A DNA stretch of 64,000 nt from Pseudomonas abyssi (GTDB lineage Bacteria > Pseudomonadota > Gammaproteobacteria > Pseudomonadales > Pseudomonadaceae). Positions 8,040 through 16,207 of this stretch are shown here, piece after piece. Each line of letters opens with the position of its first letter. The stretch's first letter is position 1. Under the pieces are notes generated by a model, which made no database searches, had not been told where the DNA came from, and worked only from the letters and a program-made list of their open reading frames with translations. Location: NCBI RefSeq assembly GCF_002307495.1, contig NZ_NTMR01000003.1, positions 310,001 to 374,000 on the forward strand, read 5' to 3'. The translations under genes and the position numbers were made by a program.

Positions 8040-8621
8040 TCAGGCAGCGAAGTTTTTCGCTACGAAGTCCCAGTTGACCAGGTTCCAGAACGCTTCTACG
8101 TACTTCGGACGCGCATTGCGGTAGTCGATGTAGTAGGCGTGTTCCCAGACGTCGCAGGTCAGCAGCGGGGTGTCGCCGCTGGTCAGCGGGCAACCGGCGC
8201 CGATGGTGCTGGCCAGCGCCAGGGAGCCGTCGGCTTTCTTGACCAGCCAGCCCCAGCCGGAACCGAAGGTGCCGATGGAGACTTTGCTGAACTCTTCTTT
8301 GAACGCGGCGAAGGAGCCGAAAGCCTTGTTGATGGCTTCAGCCAGCTCGCCAGTCGGCTCGCCGCCGCCGTTCGGGCTCAGGCAGTTCCAGTAGAAAGTG
8401 TGGTTCCAGATTTGCGCTGCGTTGTTGAAAACGCCACCGCTGGAGGTCTTGATGATCTCTTCCAGGCTCTTGCCTTCGTACTCGGTGCCCGGAACCATGT
8501 TGTTCAGGTTGACCACGTAGGTGTTGTGGTGCTTACCGTAATGGTATTCCAGGGTCTCTGCCGAGATGTGCGGCTCCAGTGCGTTCTTCTCGTAGGGAAG
8601 TGCGGGTAGTTCAAAAGCCAT
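8040..8621 (-). CDS. sodB: Iron superoxide dismutase
   Basis: A 193-residue cytoplasmic enzyme converting superoxide to oxygen and hydrogen peroxide. Metal ligands are at the canonical places: His27, His74 (in [11 protein letters not shown]), Asp157 and His161 ([11 protein letters not shown]). Gln70 in the AAQIWNH segment is typical of the iron form, in which the outer-sphere glutamine comes from this N-terminal site. Length is normal for the family. Monocistronic, with its own terminator at 7991-8023. No obvious Fur box seen in the upstream region. Confidence 0.97.
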   Translation of the reverse strand: MAFELPALPYEKNALEPHISAETLEYHYGKHHNTYVVNLNNMVPGTEYEGKSLEEIIKTSSGGVFNNAAQIWNHTFYWNCLSPNGGGEPTGELAEAINKAFGSFAAFKEEFSKVSIGTFGSGWGWLVKKADGSLALASTIGAGCPLTSGDTPLLTCDVWEHAYYIDYRNARPKYVEAFWNLVNWDFVAKNFAA

Positions 8622-8743
8622 GATCTATCTCCATCGTCAGGTATCAGGGTCTGCACCGGTGCGGGTGGGTGTGCCCGGGCACGGATGCTGACTGGGTTGC
8701 CGCGCGCACGCGGCGGCGCGGCCAATCTGCTACGCCTCTTGTG

Positions 8744-8803
8744 GGCAACCGTATGCGGTTGCGCTCTGGGCGCTGCCCGTCTTGAGATCGGGAAGACCCG
8801 ATC
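8744..8803. other. Two perfect hairpins in the sodB-argO spacer
   Basis: GCAACCG/CGGTTGC with a 4-base loop (8744-8761) and GATCGGG/CCCGATC with a 4-base loop (8786-8803). A third, weaker one (GCGTG/CACGC) lies near 8818-8832. None has a T-tract, so they do not look like standard terminators. They sit between the end of argO and the start of sodB, both on the minus strand. Confidence 0.45.
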
Positions 8804-8856
8804 ATAGCACCTGAAAGCGTGCCTATCCACGCACCTTCAGTGTGGTTATAGAGGCC

Positions 8857-9477
8857 TCAAAGGGTCTGCAGCGCGGGTTGGGCCAGAGACCAGGCGACGG
8901 TGAGCATCATGCCGGCGACCAGCAGATCGATCAGGCGCCAGGTCAGCGGACGCTGCAATACCGGCGCCAGGCGAGCCGACCCGACGGCCAGCAGGGTGAA
9001 CCAGAGGATGGATGCGCTGGCGGCGCCCAGTGCGAATACCAGTGGCAGGGAGTGCTGCGCGGCGAGGCTGCCGATCAGCACCATCGTGTCCAGATAGACG
9101 TGCGGGTTCAGCAGGGTCACCGCCAGGGTGGTCAGCAGCACCGCACGGCGCGAGCGAGCTGGTGCGCGCATGGCTTCCAGTCCGCGCGGTGACAATGCCC
9201 GCCAAAGTGCCTGCGAGGCGTACAGCAGAAGAAAGGCGACGCCCGCCCAGCGCGTGATTTCCATCGCCAGCGGATGAGCCTGGAGCAGTGCGGCCAGACC
9301 GAAGGTGCCGGCCATGATCAGCACCGCATCACACCCCATGCAGATGAGCGCAACGCTGATGTGATGCTCGCGGCGCAACCCCTGGGCCAGTACAAAGGCG
9401 TTTTGCGCACCGATAGCCATGATCAGCCCTGCGGCGGCAATCAGACCGTGGAAGTAACTGTAAAACAAGCTGGGCAT
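8857..9477 (-). CDS. argO: LysE/ArgO-family arginine (basic amino acid) exporter
   Basis: A 206-residue inner-membrane protein with about six hydrophobic segments. The N-terminal GAQNAFVLAQGLRREH segment and the central TLLNPHVYLDTMVLIG are hallmarks of LysE/ArgO transporters, which export arginine or lysine when they accumulate. ATG 9477 is chosen because GGAGAG lies 6 bases upstream; the in-frame ATG 15 bases earlier overlaps that ribosome site. It is divergent from an argP-like regulator, the usual arrangement for control of this exporter, which supports the substrate guess. Confidence 0.9.
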   Translation of the reverse strand: MPSLFYSYFHGLIAAAGLIMAIGAQNAFVLAQGLRREHHISVALICMGCDAVLIMAGTFGLAALLQAHPLAMEITRWAGVAFLLLYASQALWRALSPRGLEAMRAPARSRRAVLLTTLAVTLLNPHVYLDTMVLIGSLAAQHSLPLVFALGAASASILWFTLLAVGSARLAPVLQRPLTWRLIDLLVAGMMLTVAWSLAQPALQTL

Positions 9478-9568
9478 GACGACTCTCTCCATTGCGATGA
9501 CGCGAGTGTGCGCTGGACAGGATGATTAGGAAAACAAATAATCATCATGCTGCATTAGGGGAATTGAT

Positions 9569-10459
9569 ATGGTCGATTACAAGCTGCTGGCTGCTTTGGC
9601 GGCGGTGGTTGAGCACGCCGGTTTTGAGCGCGCAGCGGCGGCCTTGGGGCTTTCCCAGTCAGCTGTGTCCCAGCGTATCAAGCTGCTCGAGGCGCGTCTG
9701 GGCACCGCGGTGCTGGTGCGCAGCGCGCCGCCGCAAGCGACGGCCGCCGGGCAGCGCTTGCTGAATCATGTACAGCAGGTGCGGCTGCTGGAGAGGGACT
9801 TGCAAACGGATCTGCCACAGATGGCGGACGCCGCCGGCCGCACGCGCCTGAGGGTGGCGCTGAACGCTGACAGCCTGGCGACCTGGTGGGCAGCGGCTGT
9901 CTCAGCCTGGTGCGAGCGAGAGCGGGTGCTGCTGGATCTTCAGGTCGAGGATCAGGACGTGGGGCTGCGGCGGATGCGCAGCGGCGAGGTCGCGGCCTGC
10001 CTGTGCGCGGCAGAGCAGCCGGTGGCTGGTGCGCGCAGCCTGCTCCTCGGTCAGATGCCCTATCTGGCGGTGGCCAGTCCGGCGTTTGTGCAGCGGCATT
10101 TTCCGCAGGGGGTGATGGCAGCCGATGTGGCGCGGATTCCGGCAGTCGTGTTTGGTCCTGACGATCGCCTGCAACATCGCTTCGTCCAGCAACTTGGGGT
10201 GACAGGGGAGTTCGACTACCACTTGTGTCCCTCGTCCGAGGGTTTTGTGCGCATGCTGGAGGCCGGTGTTGGCTGGGGTATGGTGCCGGCGCTACAGGTA
10301 ACCGACGAGCTGCAGAGCGGACGGTTGCTGCAACTGCTGCCGGGTCAGGCGTTGCAGGTACCGCTGTACTGGCACTATTGGCGCAGCGGCGGCCAGTTGC
10401 TCGCCGGTCTGACCGACGAGCTGGTGCGCGTGGTGCCAGGCCTGCTGGCGCCCGCGTGA
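9569..10459 (+). CDS. argP: LysR-family regulator ArgP
   Basis: A 296-residue transcription factor. Residues 1-60 form a winged helix-turn-helix with the ArgP-like start MVDYKLLAALAAVVEHAGFE; the rest is a LysR substrate-binding domain. ArgP family members sense arginine or lysine and activate argO. The 91-base divergent spacer to argO (9478-9568) is AT-rich around 9525-9560 and probably holds the operator. Assignment rests on N-terminal motif similarity plus gene context. Confidence 0.9.
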   Translation: MVDYKLLAALAAVVEHAGFERAAAALGLSQSAVSQRIKLLEARLGTAVLVRSAPPQATAAGQRLLNHVQQVRLLERDLQTDLPQMADAAGRTRLRVALNADSLATWWAAAVSAWCERERVLLDLQVEDQDVGLRRMRSGEVAACLCAAEQPVAGARSLLLGQMPYLAVASPAFVQRHFPQGVMAADVARIPAVVFGPDDRLQHRFVQQLGVTGEFDYHLCPSSEGFVRMLEAGVGWGMVPALQVTDELQSGRLLQLLPGQALQVPLYWHYWRSGGQLLAGLTDELVRVVPGLLAPA

Positions 10460-10460
10460 A

Positions 10461-11513
10461 TTACTCGATCTGCATGCTGCCGGACCCCGGCAGCTTCTCG
10501 ATACAATCGGTGCCGAGCAAGCGCGATGGCGTGTAGTAGCCGGGTGCGGGCTCCTGTTCCAGCAGGAAATTGACAGCCATCAGAGCGCCCTCGACGGTGA
10601 CGTCGTAGCCGTTGGCGGTCTCGATGCGGGCCACCACCTTGCGGCCGGCGCGATTTTGCGCCTCGCCCCAGACATAGCTGCGGGCCGATTCGCGTTGCTG
10701 CGAGTCTGGGCCGGTGATGCGCCGTCCGACCAGGTATTTGAGCAGCGCTTGCACCGGCGCCAGGCCCAGCAGGGGGCGTATACGGTCAAGCCGCCGCAGA
10801 CGAGTCGCGGCGCTGGGGGCCATCGGCAGGAAGACTTCGATATGGTCGATGCCGGTAGAAAACCAGGCCGTGGCGATATCGCCCCAGGGGATGGTGACCG
10901 CGTGTTTGGTGCCGTTGCCGAAGTCAATCTCACGGCTTTGGTAGGCCAGCGGGACGCTGACAATACGGTCATCCTTGCGAATGCGACCACCATATTTCAG
11001 GCCCTCTACCGAGGTTTTGGCAGTACCGGGAGACAGGGCGCTGCGCGAGTCGAACCCCAGGGCCAACCGGTCGGCGTCGGGCAGTTCCTGTTTCAGTCTG
11101 GCGGCAATGCAATCGGTGGGGATGACATCAAAACCGACGCCGGGGCAGATTACGATATTGGCCCGTTCGGCGTCGGGCTGTCTGGCCTGCGCTGCGACAA
11201 AGGCGTCGATTTCCCCGGTGATATCCAGATAGTGGCAGCCGCTCGCCAGGCAGGCGTCAATCAGCGGCTGGCTGGTGGCGGAGAAGGGACCGGCACAGTT
11301 GAGAACGACCTTATGGTCCGCCAGAATGTGCTGCAGGGCTTGCGGGTCGTGGAGATCAAAGCTCTTGTGCGGCAGGCCCAGTGACTCGCCGAGCCGGGTG
11401 ATGGCGCGCGCATTGCGCCCGGCCAGTACCGGCTTCAGGCCGCGTGCGGCCGCTGCCTGGGCCAACAGTGTGCCGGTATAGCCGTTGGCACCGTAGATCA
11501 TCCATTGCGACAT
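10461..11513 (-). CDS. Saccharopine dehydrogenase-like NADP-binding oxidoreductase
   Basis: About 350 residues. An N-terminal Rossmann motif (MIYGANGYTGTLLAQAAAARG) is followed by NCAGPFSATSQPLIDACLASGCHYLDITGE, characteristic of the saccharopine dehydrogenase NADP-binding family and its trans-acting enoyl reductase relatives. The true substrate is unknown; these proteins rarely act on saccharopine. ATG 11513 is preferred because GAGGAG lies 7 bases upstream; ATG 11519 leaves only one base. It converges on argP with one base between the genes, leaving no room for a terminator. Confidence 0.82.
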   Translation of the reverse strand: MSQWMIYGANGYTGTLLAQAAAARGLKPVLAGRNARAITRLGESLGLPHKSFDLHDPQALQHILADHKVVLNCAGPFSATSQPLIDACLASGCHYLDITGEIDAFVAAQARQPDAERANIVICPGVGFDVIPTDCIAARLKQELPDADRLALGFDSRSALSPGTAKTSVEGLKYGGRIRKDDRIVSVPLAYQSREIDFGNGTKHAVTIPWGDIATAWFSTGIDHIEVFLPMAPSAATRLRRLDRIRPLLGLAPVQALLKYLVGRRITGPDSQQRESARSYVWGEAQNRAGRKVVARIETANGYDVTVEGALMAVNFLLEQEPAPGYYTPSRLLGTDCIEKLPGSGSMQIE

Positions 11514-11597
11514 GCACATGCTCCTCAAGCCTTGGGAGCATTCAGGGTAATGGCGCCGGCGGAGTTGCGCCAGCGCCGAATAGCCAGCGGCAGCGCC

Positions 11598-11966
11598 TCA
11601 GGTGCGAATCACCTGGCCGCGATAGATGCGCACGCTGCCGGTCGGTGCGTTGCCCTGGTCGGTGTCTGCTTCCAGGCGGGCGATGTTCTCCTGACGGTGC
11701 GAGAACTGCCGAGAGGCGATTGCACCCTGCGCCAGCGGTGATGGCTGGGCGACCGGGCCGGGCGCCTGCACCAGGTCCGCCAGACGTGTCCCCAGCTCGC
11801 GTATTTCTTGCAGCTGGCTGTCGCGGCTGAGGTCAATCATGTGTTCGACGGCATCCGGATCACCCAGGCGGACGGTGACGCCGAGCGAGCGCTTGAGCTG
11901 ACGGCGCAGCGCGGTCATGCAATCGAGTGTGGCGCGGTTGAACTGTGCCTCTGCGATCATGTTCAT
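11598..11966 (-). CDS. Conserved-looking small protein of unknown function
   Basis: A 122-residue soluble protein with no signal peptide or membrane segment. The first half is helical and charged (ALRRQLKRSLGVTVRLGDPDAVEHMIDLS); the end is basic (RIYRGQVIRT). Codon use is like its neighbours. ATG 11966 follows GGGGGG, a passable ribosome site. I do not recognise the family. It is separated by about 85 bases from the oxidoreductase on the same strand and could be co-transcribed with it. Confidence 0.65.
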   Translation of the reverse strand: MNMIAEAQFNRATLDCMTALRRQLKRSLGVTVRLGDPDAVEHMIDLSRDSQLQEIRELGTRLADLVQAPGPVAQPSPLAQGAIASRQFSHRQENIARLEADTDQGNAPTGSVRIYRGQVIRT

Positions 11967-12177
11967 ACCCCCCGTAGGTCATTGGCAATGAGAAGGTGTT
12001 ATAGCCAAGTGAGGTCTCGGTAAGCAGAATGTGTACCAATACGCGGTACTGCTTGGAGAATGGGGCCTTGCGGGGTCACTGAAGTGGCGTCAGTCGATTG
12101 GCGTGCAGCCTGCTGGTGCAGGCTTGCACCGCTCTGGCGCAAGGGTTTGAGTTTGTTCACGTGGGTAGGGTAGAGCA

Positions 12178-13068
12178 ATGAAAGAGCCAGAATTGGGCGA
12201 ACTGCCGAGCTTGAGTGCAACGCGCGAGCAGTCATCGGTTGACGCCGCCAACAGCCGGGCGCATACGCCGATCAACAACCTGCGGGCGGAGCCGCCGGTG
12301 CGTAATGCCGGCGCGGGTAGCGGTGCTTTGTGGGCGCTGTGTGCGGCCTTGAGTCTGGCCCTGCTGGGGCTGGGTTACTGGACCTATCAGCAGCAGAACG
12401 CACTGCGCCAGCAGCTGGTATCGACCCAGAACAGTTTCGCCAGGATCAGTGAGGAGGCGTCCGGCCGGATTCAGGACATCACGGGTCAGGTCTCGGCTAG
12501 CCAGGACAGCTTTGGCGCAGCCGAGCAGGCCCGTGAAGCCGAGATAAAGCGCCTGCAGGAGCAACTGGCGGCGCTGACCAAGCGCCAGGCGGAGCAGCAG
12601 CAAACGCTTGAGCAACTGGATCAGCGCAGCGAGCGTCGCGGCGAGCAGCTTGTCGCTCAGCAGCAGGCGCTGCAGGTGCTGCGTGAGAGCAGCGAGCAGC
12701 AGTTGGCCGAGGCCGAGACACGGGCAGAGCAGCTGGCTGCCCTGCAGACGCAGATGGGTGAGGCCGAGCAGGGACTGGAGCAGGTGCGTGGCGAGCTGGC
12801 GGGGCTGGCTGCACTGGAGTTGCAGCTGGGGCAGCAGAGCGAGCGCCTGGAGGAGCAGCAGCGGGCACTGAGCGCGCTGCAGAATCAGAATCAGTCGGCT
12901 GAGGTCGATCAGGCCCTGCTGGTCCTGCGCAGCGAGCTGGACCAGCGCCTGGCAGCAACCGATCAGGCGCTGGATGCCATCGACAGCTTCCGCCTGCAGA
13001 CCAATCGCAGCCTGAGTACCTTGCAGAGCCAGCTGAGTGCGCTGCACAGTCGGGTCGAGGGTAACTGA
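12178..13068 (+). CDS. Membrane-anchored coiled-coil protein, function unknown
   Basis: A 296-residue protein: an N-terminal cytoplasmic tail of about 48 residues, one membrane segment (about 49-69, GALWALCAALSLALLGLGYW), then a long Gln/Glu/Ala-rich coiled coil to the end. This is a type II envelope topology with the coiled coil in the periplasm. Low-complexity composition makes homology by motif unreliable. Its stop overlaps the acpH start (TGATG), so the two are likely translationally coupled. The upstream spacer (11967-12177) contains a hairpin AGCCTGC/GCAGGCT near 12107-12125. Confidence 0.72.
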   Translation: MKEPELGELPSLSATREQSSVDAANSRAHTPINNLRAEPPVRNAGAGSGALWALCAALSLALLGLGYWTYQQQNALRQQLVSTQNSFARISEEASGRIQDITGQVSASQDSFGAAEQAREAEIKRLQEQLAALTKRQAEQQQTLEQLDQRSERRGEQLVAQQQALQVLRESSEQQLAEAETRAEQLAALQTQMGEAEQGLEQVRGELAGLAALELQLGQQSERLEEQQRALSALQNQNQSAEVDQALLVLRSELDQRLAATDQALDAIDSFRLQTNRSLSTLQSQLSALHSRVEGN

Positions 13069-13703
13069 TGAACTTCCTCGCGCATCTGCTGCTTGGCTCG
13101 GCCTCGGCCGAGCAGGCGCTGGGCAGCATGCTGGGGGATTTCGTCAAAGGGCCGGTCCACCAGTTGGACCTGCCCGACGCGGTGCGCGAGGGCGTCTGGC
13201 TGCATCGACGCATCGACAGCTACACCGATGCCCATCCGCTGGTGCTGCAGAGCAAGGCGCGGATCAGCGGCGCGCGCAGACGCTTCGCCGGGATTCTGGT
13301 CGACATGTTTTACGATCATCTGCTGGCGCGGCACTGGGCACGCTTCACCGATCGTCAGCTCGATGAGTTCAGCCAGGATGTCTACCGTCAATTGCGCGCC
13401 CAGCGGGCGTTGATGCCTGAGCGGGCCTGGACGGTAGTGAGCTATATGAGCGAGCAGGACTGGCTGGGTAGCTACGCTGAGCTGAGGCATCTGCACCGGG
13501 CGGTCGACAACATGGCGCGCCGCTTTCGCCGCGAGACAGCGCTGCCGGGCGGGGTTGCCGAACTGGAAGCGGCTTATCCGGGGTTTGAGGCCGATTTTCT
13601 GGCCTTTATGCCCGAGCTTCAGCGCTTTGCCGAGGATCAGGCTGCGGCCTTGACCTCGGCTGCTTCGCTGGCCGATTTACCGCCATCGAGGCCCAGCGCC
13701 TGA
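13068..13703 (+). CDS. acpH: Acyl carrier protein phosphodiesterase
   Basis: A 211-residue enzyme that removes the 4'-phosphopantetheine arm from acyl carrier protein. It shows the family start MNFLAHLLLGS, the segment GDFVKG (about 22-27) and VREGVWLHRRIDSYTDAHP, with the His and Asp residues expected of this HD-like metal-dependent fold. ATG 13068 overlaps the preceding stop. The last 67 bases overlap the 3' end of olsA on the other strand, so the two transcripts are antisense at their ends. Confidence 0.9.
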   Translation: MNFLAHLLLGSASAEQALGSMLGDFVKGPVHQLDLPDAVREGVWLHRRIDSYTDAHPLVLQSKARISGARRRFAGILVDMFYDHLLARHWARFTDRQLDEFSQDVYRQLRAQRALMPERAWTVVSYMSEQDWLGSYAELRHLHRAVDNMARRFRRETALPGGVAELEAAYPGFEADFLAFMPELQRFAEDQAAALTSAASLADLPPSRPSA

Positions 13704-14443
13704 GCTACTGACTGATGCGCGCTACGCGCCAGCTGGTTGCGATTCATCGTGGTGCTGTCGAGCACCGGCAGGAAGTGAATCTCCACATCGATATCCCGCG
13801 AACTCAGCAGGCGCCAAAGATGCCGAGAAAACTCGTCATCGTCAATGAACGGCGCGAAGGTATCGCGCTGCCCAGCATGGCGGTAAGCAACGGCGATGGG
13901 CTGGGCGGGCACCTGCGCCTCAATCGCGGCGGCCAGCAGGCGGCCGTGAAAGGTGCGCACCTTATCGCCGGCGGTGGTCGTGCCCTCGGCAAAAATCACC
14001 AGACTGCGGTCTGCTGCCAGGACCTCGGTCAACTGATCCTGCACGGTGCTGGAGGTGCCCTGGCCGCGCTGAATGAAGCAGGTCCCGGCGGCGCCGGCAA
14101 GCCAGCCGATGACGGGCCAGTCGCGCACCTCGGCTTTGGACAGGAAGTGTACCGGGGCCTGCGCGCCCAGCACCACGATGTCCAGCCAGGACACGTGATT
14201 GCTGACCCACAGGGCGGTGCGCGCGGGTGGTGCGCCGGTCACGCGAACCCGCAGCGGCAGGATGCGAATCAGATTGCGCATCCACCAGCGCGTCAGCTTT
14301 TGGCGTTGCCGATCAACCCGGGCTGGGCGCAATCGCTGCATGAGTTGAACCCAGCAGACCAGCAATAGCCCGCAACTGATCCAGCCGATGACGGCGATCA
14401 GGCGCACTAGCCGCCGAGGCATGCTGACCAGACGATCGGCCAT
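13637..14443 (-). CDS. olsA: Lyso-ornithine lipid O-acyltransferase (PlsC family)
   Basis: A 268-residue membrane-bound acyltransferase. A hydrophobic anchor (about 12-33) precedes the PlsC catalytic block: NHVSWLD (the His-x4-Asp motif) and FAEGTTTAG, standing in for the usual FPEGTxS. Its position directly after an OlsB-type N-acyltransferase, 2 bases apart, points to the second step of ornithine lipid synthesis; a general lysophosphatidate acyltransferase cannot be excluded. ATG 14443 is chosen; an open frame runs upstream to 14554 but lies inside olsB. The 3' end overlaps acpH by 67 bases. Confidence 0.85.
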   Translation of the reverse strand: MADRLVSMPRRLVRLIAVIGWISCGLLLVCWVQLMQRLRPARVDRQRQKLTRWWMRNLIRILPLRVRVTGAPPARTALWVSNHVSWLDIVVLGAQAPVHFLSKAEVRDWPVIGWLAGAAGTCFIQRGQGTSSTVQDQLTEVLAADRSLVIFAEGTTTAGDKVRTFHGRLLAAAIEAQVPAQPIAVAYRHAGQRDTFAPFIDDDEFSRHLWRLLSSRDIDVEIHFLPVLDSTTMNRNQLARSAHQSVAQALGLDGGKSASEAAEVKAAA

Positions 14444-14445
14444 GT

Positions 14446-15198
14446 TCAGCTGGCCTTGAAGTGGCGGGCGTAGCGGGGGCACAGTTGTTCGCGGCGCAGC
14501 AGAATGAAGACGTCGGCGCAGTTGAACTCCGGATCCCAGCAGGGCTCGCCGCACACCTTGGCACCCAGGCGCATGTACGCCTTGAGCAGCGGTGGCAACT
14601 GCGCGGTGACGTTGTCCGGTAGTGTGCGGTCGGGCAGCGGCAGGCGCGGGATCGCGTTCAGATAGTCGCGGCTCAGGTAGCGTCCGCGCAGGCGCTGCAT
14701 GATGGCGTGAGCCTGTATGCCGCCGTCATTCATGTCGATGCTGGCACAGCCCATCAGGTAGCCGTATTGACGCTCGTTCATCAATTGCGCCAGGCCTGAC
14801 CACAGCACCGAAATGGTAGCGCCGTTGCGGTAGTCTGCGTGTACGCAGGTACGGCCGATTTCCATGATGTCGCCACGCAGATCGGCAAGACCGACCAGCT
14901 GGAACTCGCTTTCGCTGTAGAAGCCACCGGCAGCGCCGGCGCGGCTGCTGTCGAGGATGCGGGTAGTGGCGACGACCTGACCGCTGCGCTGATCGCGCAC
15001 GATCAGGTGTTCGCAGTGCAGGTCATAGTGGTCCTGATCCAGTCCTTCGTCGGCGCTGTGCAACTGGGCGCCGCACTCCTGTCCGAATACCTGAAAGCGC
15101 AAGGCCTGTGCGGCTTGAAGTGTGGCGGCGTCGCTCGCCAGTTCTACGGTCAGGTGACGGTTGCCGGATTCTTCAAGGGCGAAAGCTGCTTGGGTCAT
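14446..15198 (-). CDS. olsB: Ornithine N-acyltransferase (OlsB family)
   Basis: A 250-residue GNAT-fold acyltransferase that transfers a 3-hydroxyacyl group from ACP to ornithine, the first step of phosphorus-free ornithine lipid synthesis. Supporting segments are [50 protein letters not shown] and the C-terminal [19 protein letters not shown] 15198 has GGAGGTG close upstream; the in-frame ATG at 15210 overlaps that ribosome site. It forms an operon with olsA. In relatives these lipids replace phospholipids under phosphate limitation; I saw no clear Pho box upstream. Confidence 0.88.
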   Translation of the reverse strand: MTQAAFALEESGNRHLTVELASDAATLQAAQALRFQVFGQECGAQLHSADEGLDQDHYDLHCEHLIVRDQRSGQVVATTRILDSSRAGAAGGFYSESEFQLVGLADLRGDIMEIGRTCVHADYRNGATISVLWSGLAQLMNERQYGYLMGCASIDMNDGGIQAHAIMQRLRGRYLSRDYLNAIPRLPLPDRTLPDNVTAQLPPLLKAYMRLGAKVCGEPCWDPEFNCADVFILLRREQLCPRYARHFKAS

Positions 15199-15375
15199 GG
15201 ACACCTCCATCTGGGCATCAGCTGCTGTTGTTCAGGCTGAGCCTATGGCGTTGCGGTGTCAGGTACGTGAATCTGCCGTGACGAAAATGTGACGTCTGCT
15301 TCGTTGATGCATGTCAGTGGGCTCGGGCGCCGAGGCAGGTATAAAGCGGCTATTTCCTGCGTCGAGGTAGTAGCA

Positions 15376-16161
15376 ATGGCGAATTCACCCAGAGTGTTGT
15401 TTGATAATGGCGTGCACAAGGTGCTCTGCTTTGACCAACTGGTCACCGGTGATGGTGTGCAGTCAAACCAGTTTCTGATCATTGACCATGACCAGCACGC
15501 GCTGCTCGATCCGGGCGGTGACCTGACGTATACGCCGTTGTCGATGGCGGTCAGTCGGCATATCCCGCTGCGTGAGCTGACCTACGTGTTCGCGTCACAC
15601 CAGGACCCGGACATCATTGCCTCGCTCGACAAGTGGTTCCTGCATACCGGGTGTCGGGTGGTGTGCTCCAAGCTCTGGGCGCGTTTTCTGCCGCATCTGA
15701 GTGCTGGTTTTCTGACCAAGCACACTGGCCTGAGCACCACTGACCGCATGATTGCGGTACCGGACCGCGGTATGGATATCCCGCTCGGGCAGACCCGGAT
15801 CAAGGTGTTGCCGGCGCATTTTCTGCACTCGGTAGGCAATCTGCACTTCTATGATCCGGTCAGCGGTATCCTGTTTTCCGGCGATATGGGCGCATCCATG
15901 GTTGATGATGCGGAACCGGTGACCGACTTTGCTGCTCACAGGAGCAGTATGGAAGGTTTTCACCGGCGTTACATGGCCGGCAACAAGGCCTGTCGCCTGT
16001 GGGCCAATATGGTCCGTCGGCTGCAGCCGAAGATGATCGTGCCCCAGCATGGCAGCCCCTTTGCCGATGCCGAGACCATCAATGCCTTCCTCGATTGGAT
16101 CAGCGAGCTGGAGTGTGGCCTCGATTTGCTGACGCAGGAGGACTACCGCATTCCAGTCTGA
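15376..16161 (+). CDS. Metallo-beta-lactamase-fold di-iron (flavodiiron/ODP-like) protein
   Basis: A 261-residue protein with a lactamase-fold metal site of flavodiiron type: HQDPD at 75-79, a histidine in LPAHFLHSVGN, Asp in FSGDMGAS and His in VPQHGSPF. No flavodoxin domain follows, so it resembles the stand-alone oxygen-binding di-iron proteins (ODP) rather than a complete flavodiiron reductase. Possible roles are sensing or reducing oxygen or nitric oxide. ATG 15376 follows GAGGTAG. It lies 46 bases before the cardiolipin synthase on the same strand. Confidence 0.8.
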   Translation: MANSPRVLFDNGVHKVLCFDQLVTGDGVQSNQFLIIDHDQHALLDPGGDLTYTPLSMAVSRHIPLRELTYVFASHQDPDIIASLDKWFLHTGCRVVCSKLWARFLPHLSAGFLTKHTGLSTTDRMIAVPDRGMDIPLGQTRIKVLPAHFLHSVGNLHFYDPVSGILFSGDMGASMVDDAEPVTDFAAHRSSMEGFHRRYMAGNKACRLWANMVRRLQPKMIVPQHGSPFADAETINAFLDWISELECGLDLLTQEDYRIPV

Positions 16162-16207
16162 CGGCTTTTGCTGCGCCGAAGCCGCTAGACAGCCTTAAGG
16201 ATGGAGT

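Noticed and set aside
8645-8880. AGGGTCTG repeats near 8645 and 8873 as further copies of the inverted-repeat element
   Set aside because: Only 8-9 bases match, both are in the same orientation, and the second is inside the argO coding region.
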